From positions 124,001-188,000 of the forward strand of contig NZ_MAKX01000013.1 of NCBI RefSeq assembly GCF_001693415.1: 64,000 nucleotides of DNA. The letters run 5' to 3'. Shown here piece by piece: positions 1 to 9,170 of this stretch (its first letter is position 1; the number at the start of each line of letters is the position of its first letter). The DNA is from Tenacibaculum soleae (GTDB lineage: Bacteria; Bacteroidota; Bacteroidia; Flavobacteriales; Flavobacteriaceae). Made by a program: the position numbers and the translations under genes. The notes beneath the pieces are model-generated. The model did not search any database and was not told where the DNA came from. It was given only the letters and a program-made list of their open reading frames with translations.

Positions 1-2
1 GA

Positions 3-65
3 ATCTTTAGTTGTCACCCATGGGGAGGAAGTGGTTACGATCCGGTGCCTGAAAAAAAGAAATAA
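3..65 (+). CDS. yidD: YidD membrane-insertion efficiency factor, C-terminal fragment
   Basis: The last 20 codons of a gene that enters from the left of the window. The reading frame gives CHPWGGSGYDPVPEKKK before a TAA stop. The C-H-P-W/F-G-G-x-G-x-D-P-V-P ending is the hallmark of YidD, a small amphipathic protein that helps insert and process inner-membrane proteins together with YidC. Only the tail is visible, so start, length and intactness cannot be judged. The gene is followed by lgt on the same strand after about 136 bases, which fits a membrane/lipoprotein biogenesis neighbourhood. Confidence 0.85.
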   Translation: MFSCHPWGGSGYDPVPEKKK

Positions 66-201
66 TAATTGTTACCTCGAGTATTATTTTAATAAAATTA
101 TTTTTTGTTGAAAAAAGAAACGTAGTTTGCAAGAGGTTTTAGTAAGAAAGAATTAATAAATAGGTATCGACTATGCTCGACCTGACATATAATAAGAATA
201 A

Positions 202-1029
202 ATGAATTTTTTATCTATAGTATGGGATTTAGATCCTGAAATCTTAAAAATTGGTAGTTTAGGTATACGTTGGTACAGTTTAATGTTTGTAGCAGCTTTT
301 GTATTAGGGCTTCGTTTAATGAAGAAAATCTATATAAACGATAAAATTCCTGTAGAAAAATTAGATCCATTATTTATGTATGTATTTGTTTCTATGTTAG
401 TAGGAATGCGTTTAGGAGATGTATTTTTTTATAGTTGGAGTCATTACCAAAATCATTTATTAGAAATATTTTTGCCAATAAAACAATTGGCTGATGGTTC
501 TTGGAAATTTACAGGGTTTACAGGTTTTGCAAGTCATGGTGCAGCCATTGGTATTCCAATAGCTTTATACTTTTATGCAAAAAAGCATTTACAGAAACCT
601 TGGTTGTTTATTTTAGATAGATTAGGGATTATGGTTGCCTTAGCAGGTTTTTTTATCCGTTTAGGAAATTTTTTTAATTCTGAAATTTACGGAAAACCAA
701 CAGGAAGTAGTTTCGGAGTTATCTTTAAAAGAGCAGGTGAAACCGTACCGAGTCATCCAACACAATTATATGAAGCATTTAGTTATTTAGCATTGTTTTT
801 TGCATTGTGGCATTTTTATTGGAAAACAGATAAAAAAAACCAATCAGGATTTTTATTCGGATTGTTTATGGTGGTTTTATGGTCGTTACGTTTCTTTATA
901 GAGTTTTTAAAGAAGGCACAAGTAGACGGACGAGAAGATTGGGTGTTTAACTCACTAAACACCGGGCAAGTATTAAGTATACCATTGGTTTTAATCGGTT
1001 TTTGGTTGATGTTTAGAAAAACAAAATAA
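202..1029 (+). CDS. lgt: Prolipoprotein diacylglyceryl transferase
   Basis: Inner-membrane enzyme that transfers diacylglycerol from phosphatidylglycerol to the lipobox cysteine of prolipoproteins, the first step of lipoprotein maturation. The 275-aa product is polytopic. It contains the family signature around residues 153-161 (RLGNFFNSE, with the conserved Arg-x-Gly-Asn), the His-Gly loop FASHG at about 109-113, and the HPTQLYEA segment near 185-192. Length is normal for the family. The many lipoproteins in this window (NosL, FAS1 protein, cytochromes) are its substrates by inference. A strong hairpin terminator follows immediately, so it ends its transcription unit. Confidence 0.97.
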   Translation: MNFLSIVWDLDPEILKIGSLGIRWYSLMFVAAFVLGLRLMKKIYINDKIPVEKLDPLFMYVFVSMLVGMRLGDVFFYSWSHYQNHLLEIFLPIKQLADGSWKFTGFTGFASHGAAIGIPIALYFYAKKHLQKPWLFILDRLGIMVALAGFFIRLGNFFNSEIYGKPTGSSFGVIFKRAGETVPSHPTQLYEAFSYLALFFALWHFYWKTDKKNQSGFLFGLFMVVLWSLRFFIEFLKKAQVDGREDWVFNSLNTGQVLSIPLVLIGFWLMFRKTK

Positions 1030-1045
1030 GCATGATATTAGATAC

Positions 1046-1079
1046 AAAAAAACTCCAAGTTTAAACTTGGAGTTTTTTT
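1046..1079. terminator. Bidirectional rho-independent terminator between lgt and the deaminase gene
   Basis: CTCCAAG-TTTAAA-CTTGGAG stem flanked by seven A on the left and seven T on the right. It serves lgt on the plus strand and the convergent deaminase gene on the minus strand. Confidence 0.9.
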
Positions 1080-1083
1080 ATTA

Positions 1084-1557
1084 CTAGTACTCTATTTTAT
1101 CTTGCTTTTCGCTCCATTTTTCAAATGGTTCTAAGGCGATTTTTCGACCTATTTGTTCAAACGGAATGCTACGTTTTTCATAAGGTAACGGAATTTCTTT
1201 GTAAATAAATTCGTCATCAAAACCAATATTAGCAGCATCTTGTTGGTTACTTCCGTAGTATACTTTATCTGGTCTCGCCCAATAAATTGCACCTAAGCAC
1301 ATAGGGCAAGGTTCACATGAAGTATATATAATGCATCCGTCTAATTGAAAAGAACCTAAGTTTTTACACGCATCTCTAATAGCGGTAACTTCAGCATGCG
1401 CTGTAGGGTCGTTTGTAGAAGTTACTTTATTATTACCGTGACCAACAATTTTACCATTTTTTACAACGATACATCCAAAAGGACCACCTTCATTGTTACT
1501 CATTCCTTTTAAAGCTGCTTTTACAGCTTCGCTCATATATTCTTCGTGTGTATTCAT
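1084..1557 (-). CDS. Guanine deaminase-like nucleoside/base deaminase
   Basis: Zinc-dependent cytidine/deoxycytidylate deaminase-fold enzyme. Visible zinc motif: HAE at residues 54-56 (His ligand and catalytic Glu) and PCPMC at 83-87 (two Cys ligands). The segment YTSCEPCPMCLGAIYWARP and the C-terminal GFDDEFIYKEI are much closer to Bacillus-type guanine deaminase GuaD (guanine to xanthine) than to tRNA deaminase TadA. The start at 1557 (MNTHEEYMSEAV) is preferred over an in-frame ATG ten codons upstream because GuaD/TadA proteins begin just before the first helix. TadA activity cannot be excluded from sequence alone. Confidence 0.85.
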   Translation of the reverse strand: MNTHEEYMSEAVKAALKGMSNNEGGPFGCIVVKNGKIVGHGNNKVTSTNDPTAHAEVTAIRDACKNLGSFQLDGCIIYTSCEPCPMCLGAIYWARPDKVYYGSNQQDAANIGFDDEFIYKEIPLPYEKRSIPFEQIGRKIALEPFEKWSEKQDKIEY

Positions 1558-1752
1558 TTTTTGTTTTTTATAAAAAAAGGACTGCAAAACTAAGTGATTT
1601 GTTTTGTTTAATAGATTAATTTTTTAAAATTATTTTTTTGATATACGTTAATGTTGATATATAGTAGCTTATACCTTTAATTACTAGCCTCATGACATTT
1701 TTTTTAATTAATGTAACTATATTTTACAAATTTGTTATAAAACTAATCAATT

Positions 1753-3252
1753 ATGAAATTATCATTTAAACTAGCTTTAGGATTGCTACTTGCATTGAGT
1801 ACAATATTTTTAAATTCTTGTAAAGAGAATAAAAAAAAGCCAGTAAAAGTACAAACCGAAGTAGCTTATAATAAATTAGAAATTGAAAGCTTGTGTCAAA
1901 GTAATTGGTTTCCGCATTCTCAAACACCTGCACCTGATGAAGGAAAAGGAAGTCCGTTTGATACAATTAGTACTACCAATGCTATTTTTCATCAATGGTC
2001 ATGGCAAAAGTTTTTATGGGTAACAAAACCTGAATATCAAATAGAAAAATTGTTTGTAAAATTAGAGGGAAAGGATATTCCATTGTATGTTGGAGAAACT
2101 TTACCTTTATTTTTAAACCCAAAAAAAATGTATCAAGTAAATGCTCATCTAGAAAGTATAACATCTGTACCTGGAGCATCTGTCGTTTTAGAAGATACAG
2201 CACAAGCTGGTTCTTCAGGTATTTTAAAAACTAACCCAGCATATAATTCTGTTAATAATAAAGAAGAGACAGTATTTTACTCAATTCATGTTTCTCCGAT
2301 ATTAAAAAACGCAGCTAAAAAATTTAAAGACGCTATTTTAAATGGTTCATTAGCTAAAAACAATCTATCTTCCTTTCCTGTTGGATCTTTAGAATTAAAA
2401 GTCTCATGGACTTCAATTGATGCTATTCCAGCAAACAAACGTGCCAATTATTTTACAACCGTAGGAGCCGTAAATGATGGAAAAGGTAACTTTATTAATA
2501 CAGAAGTAGCTTTATTAGGTATGCATGTTGTAGGAGTGGTAGAAAATCATCCTGAGTTTATTTGGGCAACTTTTGAACAAGATGATTTAGCTCCAAATTA
2601 TGATAGGAAAAAAAATGTAGCAATTTCGTCTACAGATAAGTTATTATTTGCAAAAGATAAAACTACAGGAATTAATGGAATTACTTGGGATACAGCATCT
2701 TTATCAGCAAAAGAGAAATATAAAGCATATGATTTGTTTCAATACGGTGTGCCAAGAGATAGTGTAGGTAACTTTATGAAAACCTGCCAACAAGAACCTA
2801 TTAATTTTGAAAATATAAAAAATATAAATGCTTGCGTAAAAAAACATTTAAAAGATGTATGGAATAATTATTTTTATAATGGTTCTATTTGGATAGATAC
2901 TGATAAATTAAATACAGAGCAACAAGCAAAGTTATTAGTTGACTTGGGTAGTTCAGTAGGAGACGCTACTGTAGATTCATCAGCAAGAGGTTCTTTAAAT
3001 AACGCTAATGTAACTATGGAAACTTATACACAAACATTTAAGAGTTCTATTGAAGACATAAAAGTAGATAACTTAGCAAACTGTTTTAGTTGTCATAACG
3101 CGGTTAGTTATACGGGTAATAAATCACCAATTTATTTAAGTCATGCTTTTAATTCTTATATTAAAAGAGCGGAAGGAAAAACATTTGATGAGGTAGAAAT
3201 GTTAAAAGCAAAACAAGAAGTAAAAGAATTTATGAAAAATAGCTTAAAATAA
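1753..3252 (+). CDS. Putative lipoprotein with a single C-terminal c-haem motif, function unknown
   Basis: A 499-aa protein with a lipoprotein signal (LSTIFLNSC, lipobox Cys at about residue 23), so it is probably anchored in the outer membrane or periplasm. One haem-binding CxxCH motif (CFSCH) lies near residues 444-448, only about 50 residues from the C-terminus. The middle is a soluble domain with several cysteines (for example CQQEP, NACVKK) that I do not recognise as a named family. The single late haem in an otherwise non-cytochrome protein suggests an electron-accepting domain attached to a larger enzyme or binding module; this is inference. It is monocistronic, bounded by a long upstream intergenic region and a downstream terminator. 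Confidence 0.7.
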   Translation: MKLSFKLALGLLLALSTIFLNSCKENKKKPVKVQTEVAYNKLEIESLCQSNWFPHSQTPAPDEGKGSPFDTISTTNAIFHQWSWQKFLWVTKPEYQIEKLFVKLEGKDIPLYVGETLPLFLNPKKMYQVNAHLESITSVPGASVVLEDTAQAGSSGILKTNPAYNSVNNKEETVFYSIHVSPILKNAAKKFKDAILNGSLAKNNLSSFPVGSLELKVSWTSIDAIPANKRANYFTTVGAVNDGKGNFINTEVALLGMHVVGVVENHPEFIWATFEQDDLAPNYDRKKNVAISSTDKLLFAKDKTTGINGITWDTASLSAKEKYKAYDLFQYGVPRDSVGNFMKTCQQEPINFENIKNINACVKKHLKDVWNNYFYNGSIWIDTDKLNTEQQAKLLVDLGSSVGDATVDSSARGSLNNANVTMETYTQTFKSSIEDIKVDNLANCFSCHNAVSYTGNKSPIYLSHAFNSYIKRAEGKTFDEVEMLKAKQEVKEFMKNSLK

Positions 3253-3300
3253 TTTTTTTTTAGATTGATTTTACACTGTTAAAGAAAAGTGTAAAAATTC

Positions 3301-3328
3301 AAAATCCCACTCATATGAGTGGGATTTT
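3301..3328. terminator. Hairpin terminator after the haem lipoprotein gene
   Basis: AAAATCCCACTCAT-ATGAGTGGGATTTT is a perfect 14-bp inverted repeat with A/T flanks, able to act in both directions. The remaining 3329-3507 gap before lipA holds only AT-rich sequence and a minus-strand TAAATTTG box at 3413-3420. Confidence 0.85.
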
Positions 3329-3507
3329 GTTTATCAACTAATTCAAATAATTTACACAATGAAAACAGTTTACAAGGCTCTTTTCATTATACTTTACTAA
3401 CAAAGTACGGTGCAAATTTAGAAATAAAACTTTGTAAATTGTTTGATTTTTAGATATTTGACATTTTTTTAACGTTAAATAGTTAAAATGTTAAGGAATC
3501 ATTAAAA

Positions 3508-4377
3508 CTAACGTGCATGTTTGTGTGCTTTGTATGATGAACGTACTAAGGCACCACTTTCAACGTACATAAAGCCCATTTCAAGTCCTAAAGTTTCATA
3601 TTTTTTAAATTGCTCAGGAGTTATAAACTCTTTTACAGGCAAATGTTTTTTACTAGGTTGTAAATATTGCCCAATTGTAATAACATCTAGGCCAACGTTA
3701 CGTAAATCTTTCATTGTTTGAATTACTTCTTCTTCCTTTTCACCCAAACCTAGCATAATTCCCGATTTAGTACGCATTCCGTTTTCTTTTAAATATTTTA
3801 ACACGCCTAAACTTCTATCATATTTGGCTTGTATACGAACTTCACGAGTTAAACGACGAACCGTTTCCATATTATGAGAAACTACTTCAGGAGCAACTTC
3901 AATAATTCGATCAATTAATTTTTCGTTTCCTTGAAAATCAGGAATTAAAGTTTCTAAAGTTGTGTTTGGATTAGCCCTACGAACTGCGTTTACAGTTTCT
4001 GCCCAAATAATAGAACCACCATCTTTTAAATCGTCTCTATCTACCGAGGTTAATACAGCATGCTTAATGCTCATTAATTTAATAGAACGAGCTACTTTTT
4101 CAGGTTCATCCCATTCTACAGTTTCTGGTCTTCCAGTTTTTACTCCACAAAAACCACATGAACGTGTACAAACATTACCTAAAATCATAAAAGTAGCAGT
4201 GCCTTCTCCCCAACATTCGCCCATATTAGGACAGCTACCACTGGTACAAATCGTATTTAATTTATATTTGTCTACTAACCCTCTTAATTCTGTATATTTT
4301 TTACCAACGGGTAATTTTACACGTAACCATTTTGGTTTTTTTACTCTTTCTGGTAGTACTACTGATTCGTTTGCCAT
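3508..4377 (-). CDS. lipA: Lipoyl synthase (radical SAM)
   Basis: Inserts two sulfur atoms into protein-bound octanoyl groups to make the lipoyl cofactor of 2-oxoacid dehydrogenases and the glycine cleavage H protein. The 289-aa product has both diagnostic iron-sulfur motifs: the auxiliary cluster Cys44-x4-Cys49-x5-Cys55 ([12 protein letters not shown]) and the radical SAM Cys70-x3-Cys74-x2-Cys77 (CTRSCGFC). It ends with the conserved RSSY auxiliary ligand motif ([12 protein letters not shown]). Length is normal. It lies 40 bp downstream of the Nramp-like gene on the same strand and may be co-transcribed with it. Confidence 0.97.
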   Translation of the reverse strand: MANESVVLPERVKKPKWLRVKLPVGKKYTELRGLVDKYKLNTICTSGSCPNMGECWGEGTATFMILGNVCTRSCGFCGVKTGRPETVEWDEPEKVARSIKLMSIKHAVLTSVDRDDLKDGGSIIWAETVNAVRRANPNTTLETLIPDFQGNEKLIDRIIEVAPEVVSHNMETVRRLTREVRIQAKYDRSLGVLKYLKENGMRTKSGIMLGLGEKEEEVIQTMKDLRNVGLDVITIGQYLQPSKKHLPVKEFITPEQFKKYETLGLEMGFMYVESGALVRSSYKAHKHAR

Positions 4378-4417
4378 TTTAATAAAAAATTGAAAAGCAA
4401 ATTTACGAAGAAAACTG

Positions 4418-5638
4418 TTATAAATTAACTAAAAACCATAGACTAAATCCGATTAAAAAAAGAATACCTACAATACTTAAAATACGCAAGGGTAATTTGG
4501 GTTGATTTTTTTTAGGTGTATGCTTACTTGTAATTAAAATGTAGTTTACAATGGCATAAAAAGGAGCTGTTAAAAAAGATAAAACAGTAGCTATTTTTAC
4601 TAAAAAGCCCATATCTGCTAAAAAATATTTTAAAATAATAAAGGTACCAATGGCTAATAAGAGTATCCAAAACCAATAGTTTAACTTTATTTTTTTATTG
4701 AAAACTAAATTAGTAGTTATCGACATGGCTCTTGGTGAGGCATCTAAGGTGGTTAAAGTAGTACTAAACATCGTTGTAAAGGCTGCAATACCTATAAATA
4801 AATAAGAAAAATCACCTAAATTTTTTGTATATAAATTAAGTAATTGCGAAGTAAATACGGTTCCTTTTGATGAAAAAGATTCTCCCGATTGAAACATTAC
4901 CAATGCGCCAAGTATAACAAAACAAACGCCTAAAAATAAAGTACCTATATAACCAACATTAAAATCAAAAATTGCATATTTTGGTTTAATTTGTTCAAAG
5001 GTGGTTTTACTTTTTTCAACAGACCATATCGAGTGCCAAATAGAAATATCTAAAGGTGCGGGCATCCACCCTAAAAAAGCAATTAAAAATGTAATTTGAG
5101 CAGTTCCGCTTGGTACTATTTGTTGAAAACTAAATCCTTTTTTCGTGCTAAATAAAGCAATGCTTACTGCTATTATTGTGCTTATAGTTAATATAATAAT
5201 GATATATTTCATTAAATTATCAAGCAATTTATATTTACCAATACCTAAAATAATGATACTTATAATAAGGATTGTTAATGACCAAGTTACCAAATCATTT
5301 GTGACACCAAATATAGTAGCAGCTATACTAGCGGTTACAATTGTTAAGGTAGCCTGAAAGGTAAACATTGTAATAAAATTTATAATGTAATAGCTAGTTA
5401 ATACACCTTTGCCAAGTTTTTTATAACCATCTAATAAAGTTTCACCAGTCGCTGCAGCATAACGAGGACCGTATTGAAAAAAAGGATATTTAAAAATGTT
5501 AACAATTAATAAAGCCCATAATAAACCAAAACCAAAATCGGCACCAGCTCTTGTAGATTGTACTAAATGAGAAACACCTATTGCCGCACCAGCAAATAAC
5601 AATCCAGGACCCAGTATTTTTGAAAGGGGTTTTTTCAT
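4418..5638 (-). CDS. Nramp-family-like divalent cation transporter with altered substrate motifs
   Basis: A 406-aa polytopic inner-membrane protein with about 11 hydrophobic helices and overall Nramp (SLC11-like, LeuT-fold) resemblance: it starts with [14 protein letters not shown], typical of TM1 in this superfamily. However, the canonical TM1 DPGN metal motif is replaced by [16 protein letters not shown] (about 21-36), and the TM6 MPH motif is replaced by [13 protein letters not shown] (about 190-205). Bacteroidota homologues of this type are usually annotated simply as divalent metal transporters. Substrate is therefore uncertain. It sits between an ECF sigma gene and lipA on the same strand. 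Confidence 0.75.
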   Translation of the reverse strand: MKKPLSKILGPGLLFAGAAIGVSHLVQSTRAGADFGFGLLWALLIVNIFKYPFFQYGPRYAAATGETLLDGYKKLGKGVLTSYYIINFITMFTFQATLTIVTASIAATIFGVTNDLVTWSLTILIISIIILGIGKYKLLDNLMKYIIIILTISTIIAVSIALFSTKKGFSFQQIVPSGTAQITFLIAFLGWMPAPLDISIWHSIWSVEKSKTTFEQIKPKYAIFDFNVGYIGTLFLGVCFVILGALVMFQSGESFSSKGTVFTSQLLNLYTKNLGDFSYLFIGIAAFTTMFSTTLTTLDASPRAMSITTNLVFNKKIKLNYWFWILLLAIGTFIILKYFLADMGFLVKIATVLSFLTAPFYAIVNYILITSKHTPKKNQPKLPLRILSIVGILFLIGFSLWFLVNL

Positions 5639-5728
5639 AAAAGAGGATAAAAAAAGTTAAACTATAATTTAAAAATATTCAAAAATTGTATTGTTTTTCG
5701 AATATCTAAAATTTAAAACCTTGGTAAG

Positions 5729-6292
5729 TTAAGATTTCTTTATTATTTCAGCTAATAATTTTTTAGCCCTCAGTAATTTAACTTTAACATTATTAATAGG
5801 TTCATTTAGTTTTTCAGAGATTTCTTTATAACTTAATTCTTGAAAAAAACGCAAATTAATAACTTCTTGGTATTTTGGCTTTAGCTTTTTTATATCTTTT
5901 AATAACTTGGCTAAATTTTGCTCAGTGATAAGTTTGTCTTCAGGAGAAGGGGAGTTGTCGATAACTTTAAAAGCGGCTTCTTCTTGCTCTTTGGTAGTAT
6001 CAATTAAGATAGAATTTTTTTTCTTCCGAAGAAAATCAATATATACATTTTTAGAAATGGTAATTAACCATGTTTTAAACTGATACACTTCATTAAAGGT
6101 ATCAATTTTATCAAAAGCTTTTGAAAAAGTTCTAATTGTAATATCTTCAGCTTCATTATCATTTTTAATTTTTGATAGTTGATAATGATATACACTTGCC
6201 CAAAAAGTATCTAACAAAAAATTAAAAGAAACTTGATTCCCTTTTTTAGCTAGTTGAATGTGTTTGTGTACTTTTTCGTTATTTATATCCAA
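5729..6292 (-). CDS. ECF-type RNA polymerase sigma factor
   Basis: A 187-aa sigma-70 family protein with only regions 2 and 4, the ECF architecture. Region 2 spans about residues 18-90 (AEDITIRTFSKAF, TWLITISKNVYIDFLRKKK). Region 4 is at about 130-185 (YQEVINLRFFQELSYKEISEKL, then a recognition helix NNVKVKLLRAKKLL). No anti-sigma gene is adjacent in this window. The next gene on the strand is the Nramp-like transporter, 90 bp downstream, so co-expression is possible but not shown. Target promoters are unknown. Confidence 0.9.
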   Translation of the reverse strand: MDINNEKVHKHIQLAKKGNQVSFNFLLDTFWASVYHYQLSKIKNDNEAEDITIRTFSKAFDKIDTFNEVYQFKTWLITISKNVYIDFLRKKKNSILIDTTKEQEEAAFKVIDNSPSPEDKLITEQNLAKLLKDIKKLKPKYQEVINLRFFQELSYKEISEKLNEPINNVKVKLLRAKKLLAEIIKKS

Positions 6293-6382
6293 GATATGTA
6301 TTTAGAAGTTGTATTTGATAAATATACTGATTTTAGAATACTTTGTATATATATAAGTAAATGATGATTATAAAAAAAAATA

Positions 6383-6430
6383 TTTAACAGCCATAAATTT
6401 AACAAGTTTGCAAAAATTATGGCTGTTAAA
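6383..6430 (-). terminator. Long-stem terminator after the small cysteine-rich membrane protein gene
   Basis: TTTAACAGCCATA (6383-6395) pairs perfectly over 13 bp with TATGGCTGTTAAA (6418-6430), and a T-rich tract follows on the minus strand. It ends the 6435-6641 gene before the sigma-factor gene. Confidence 0.8.
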
Positions 6431-6434
6431 AAGA

Positions 6435-6641
6435 TTAATTGTTGTGTTGTGAATCTTCACAGGTATCAAACTGATCTGGTGTTTTACCACAAAAACCGCA
6501 AGCTTCACCACTTTCATTTAACATTGGGTTTTGACTAGCACAAGTACCGGCAAACTCTCCGTCTTTTTTTGCCCAAATTTTTATAGCAATTCCAGCAAAT
6601 GCAAATGCTAATAATCCAATGGTAAGAAAAACTAATTTCAT
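6435..6641 (-). CDS. Small membrane-anchored cysteine-rich protein
   Basis: A 68-aa product starting at MKLVFLTIGLLAFAFAG. The ATG at 6641 is preferred over one ten codons upstream because the hydrophobic segment then begins at the N-terminus. One membrane helix (residues about 2-22) is followed by a short soluble tail with four or five cysteines (GTCASQ, ACGFCGK, DTCED). The paired CxxC and outer Cys look like a small metal- or Fe-S-binding or redox module. Similar tiny proteins recur in Bacteroidota annotated only as membrane or secreted protein. No function can be assigned. It is transcribed divergently from aqpZ. Confidence 0.7.
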   Translation of the reverse strand: MKLVFLTIGLLAFAFAGIAIKIWAKKDGEFAGTCASQNPMLNESGEACGFCGKTPDQFDTCEDSQHNN

Positions 6642-6771
6642 GTTTTTAAATTTTGTAGTGCAAAGATACAAATTACCTTATTTATAAATATAATATTTAC
6701 GAATTTATAGCGTGACCTTTTTACTTTTTTAGGGTCATAAATAAGTATTGAAATATTAAAAAAGATTACAG

Positions 6772-7344
6772 ATGAAAAAGTATTTAGCAGAATTATTTGG
6801 AACATTTTGGCTTGTTTTTGGAGGATGTGGTAGCGCTATTTTTGCTGCAGGATTTCCTAATTTAGGCATTGGATTTGTAGGAGTAGCCTTAGCTTTTGGT
6901 TTAACTGTTTTAACAATGGCTTATGCCGTAGGACATATTTCAGGAGGTCATTTTAATCCTGCAGTTTCCTTAGGATTATGGGCAAGTGGTAAGTTTTCTG
7001 CTAAAGAATTAATACCTTACATCATATCTCAATTAATAGGAGCAATTTTTGGTGCAGGAGCTTTATATTTAATAATTTCAGGTAAATCTGATTTTGAATC
7101 AATTGGAAGCTTTGCCGCTAACGGTTACGGAAAATTATCGCCAGATGGTTATAGTATTTCAGCAGCTTTTATTACTGAATTTTTATTAACCATGTTCTTT
7201 TTGTTAATTATTTTAGGAAGTACCAATGAAAAAGCACCTAAAGGTTTTGCACCGATTGCAATTGGTTTAGGGTTAACATTAATACATTTAATTAGTATTC
7301 CGATTACCAATACTTCAGTAAACACCCCACTTGTGTATGATTAA
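6772..7344 (+). pseudogene. aqpZ: Aquaporin Z, 5' part, truncated by prophage insertion
   Basis: The first 183 codons encode a typical AqpZ water channel: [20 protein letters not shown], the first NPA motif in GGHFNPAVS, and the helix [17 protein letters not shown] that leads into the second NPA box. Host sequence stops at the att core (7315-7322), and the frame then runs into phage DNA, adding TPLVYD and a stop. Without the second NPA motif and the last helix the pore cannot form, so the product should be inactive. The missing 3' part lies intact at 37639-37779 in the matching frame. Confidence 0.95.
7315..7339. other. attL: host-phage junction for the serine integrase
   Basis: Core TCAGTAAA at 7315-7322, then the phage arm ACCCCACTTGTGTATG at 7324-7339. 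This arm matches 15 of 16 bases with the reverse complement of the attR phage arm (37616-37631). Joining both arms reconstructs an attP whose symmetry centre falls on TC (7315-7316), which is also the centre of the small host dyad TACT-TC-AGTA. This is the arrangement expected for large serine recombinase sites with a 2-bp crossover. Confidence 0.9.
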
Positions 7345-7379
7345 ATAACGTATTATATTTACCTAAAATAATAAATTTT

Positions 7380-9170
7380 ATGTTAGGTATATATGTGAGG
7401 TTATCAGTTGAAGATGAAGAAAGTAACTCAATTCAAAACCAAATAGATGAAGCTTTAAAATACGCAAAATTAAATAACTATGAAGATTCACAAATTATAA
7501 TTTATAATGAAGGTGAAGGTGTTAAAGGTTCAATTCCAATTAAACAACGTTCAGAACTTTCAAGGTTAGTACAAGATATTAAAAGTGAAAAAATAAAAAT
7601 TGTTTATACTCGTAAACAAAACAGGATATCAAGGAAATTAAAAATACTTGATGAATTTCTAACTATAATTGAAAAATATAAAACATTAATTTATTTTGGC
7701 GATAAAGGTTTACTTGATTTAAGTCTACCAGCAAGTAAAATGGTGTTACAAGTCTTTGGTGCAATGGATGAATTTGCACCAAATAATCAATCATTCGAAA
7801 CTAAAAGAAGTTTACAAAATAGAGCCTCAACTGGTAAAATATGGGGGCGTTTACCATATGGCTATATAAGTGTTGACGGTAAACCAGTAATTGATGAATA
7901 TGAAGCTTCAGTTATAAGACGTATATATAATGAATCGTTGAAAGGTAGCGGAACAAGAAAAATTGCAAAAGGTTTAAATGAAGATGGAATTGATACTAAA
8001 TCAAAACGGTTGATTTTACAGAATCCAAATAAAAAAGATTATAAAGAAAGCAGAATTATTAATAATAAAAACGGTACGGTAGTTACTTATAATAGGAGTA
8101 AGTCATTATGGAATCAAAAAACAATTTACTCAGTACTTCGCAATAGATGGTATATAGGTGAACGCACATATAATGGGGTTGTATATAAATTACCTAAAGC
8201 AATTATAACTAAAAAGTTATTTAATGATGTTCAAAGTAATTTAAAAAAAAATACAAATAATTCTGGTAAAGATGTTAAACATAAATATTTATTAAAAGGG
8301 TTATTAATATGTGATAAATGTGGTCGCTTTTATAATGGAGTTCGAAAACATAATAATAACAAAAATAGTTCAGCAAAATATATAGGTAATTATTATGGGT
8401 GTAGTTCTAAAAGAAGTATTAATTATGAATGTGATAATTTCGGACTTTCAATTCCAATGGTAGAAAGTTTCATAATAAAACACTTATTAAAAGATAAATC
8501 ATTAATTGAACATCTTAAACTAGTTGATGAACAAGATGATTCTATTTCAGCAATTAAAGATGATTTAAACAGTTTTAAAGAGCAATTAAAAGAGCAAGAA
8601 CACATTCGTAATAATATTGAAGATTTATTATTTAAAAAAGGAATTGATAACACCGAACGTTTTCAAATTAAATTGAATAACACAGAATTAAATATTAGGG
8701 GTTTATTAACTAAAATACAAAACACAGAAAATTTATTAGAAAGAAAAATTAATGTAAATCGAGTAACTAATTTTAAAGAAAATCAAGAAACTTTTAAACC
8801 TAATTGGAATTTTACACAGTATCAAACAGCAATAAAAAAACTAGTTGATGAAATTAGAATTTTAGGTGCTAAAGATATTAACGATAAAAAGTTTTTCACA
8901 TTTAAAATTAAATATAAAGATTTTGATGAATACAGCATATTCACCACAAGAAACCCCTATAATAAATGGTTGTGGTTAAATAAAGTTACTAAAACACCTA
9001 CACAAGAAGATTTAGAAGAAAGAGAAAGATTTATTGAATTAATTAATGATACTGAAAAGGGAGATATTAAAACATTTGATGATAGTCTAAATAAAAGTAA
9101 ACCAGAATTTTATATTTCAAAAGGTGATGATATTTTAATTAATAAAGAAGATATAATTGAATTTGATTAA
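7380..9170 (+). CDS. Large serine recombinase (phage integrase)
   Basis: A 596-aa site-specific recombinase, the integrase for this element. The N-terminal resolvase domain (about 1-140) has the catalytic Y-V-R7-L-S9 motif and the region YTRKQNRISRK. A recombinase domain follows (about 150-290; GRLPYGYISVDGK, then IYSVLRNRWYIGERTYNG). A zinc-ribbon begins with CDKC at 311-314 with later Cys partners near 340-352. A predicted coiled coil (about 385-445) precedes the C-terminal tail. This order is standard for PhiC31/Bxb1-type integrases. The gene starts 41 bp inside attL. No recombination directionality factor was recognised; the small phage ORFs are candidates. Confidence 0.95.
   Translation: MLGIYVRLSVEDEESNSIQNQIDEALKYAKLNNYEDSQIIIYNEGEGVKGSIPIKQRSELSRLVQDIKSEKIKIVYTRKQNRISRKLKILDEFLTIIEKYKTLIYFGDKGLLDLSLPASKMVLQVFGAMDEFAPNNQSFETKRSLQNRASTGKIWGRLPYGYISVDGKPVIDEYEASVIRRIYNESLKGSGTRKIAKGLNEDGIDTKSKRLILQNPNKKDYKESRIINNKNGTVVTYNRSKSLWNQKTIYSVLRNRWYIGERTYNGVVYKLPKAIITKKLFNDVQSNLKKNTNNSGKDVKHKYLLKGLLICDKCGRFYNGVRKHNNNKNSSAKYIGNYYGCSSKRSINYECDNFGLSIPMVESFIIKHLLKDKSLIEHLKLVDEQDDSISAIKDDLNSFKEQLKEQEHIRNNIEDLLFKKGIDNTERFQIKLNNTELNIRGLLTKIQNTENLLERKINVNRVTNFKENQETFKPNWNFTQYQTAIKKLVDEIRILGAKDINDKKFFTFKIKYKDFDEYSIFTTRNPYNKWLWLNKVTKTPTQEDLEERERFIELINDTEKGDIKTFDDSLNKSKPEFYISKGDDILINKEDIIEFD

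Noticed and set aside
1084..1587. Start of the deaminase at the first in-frame ATG (1587)
   Set aside because: The extra ten residues (MQSFFYKKQK) precede a well-placed ATG at 1557 and do not belong to the GuaD/TadA fold.
7345..7379. tRNA or other classical integration target at attL
   Set aside because: Both junctions fall inside aqpZ, whose two halves match in frame; no tRNA-like cloverleaf is visible.
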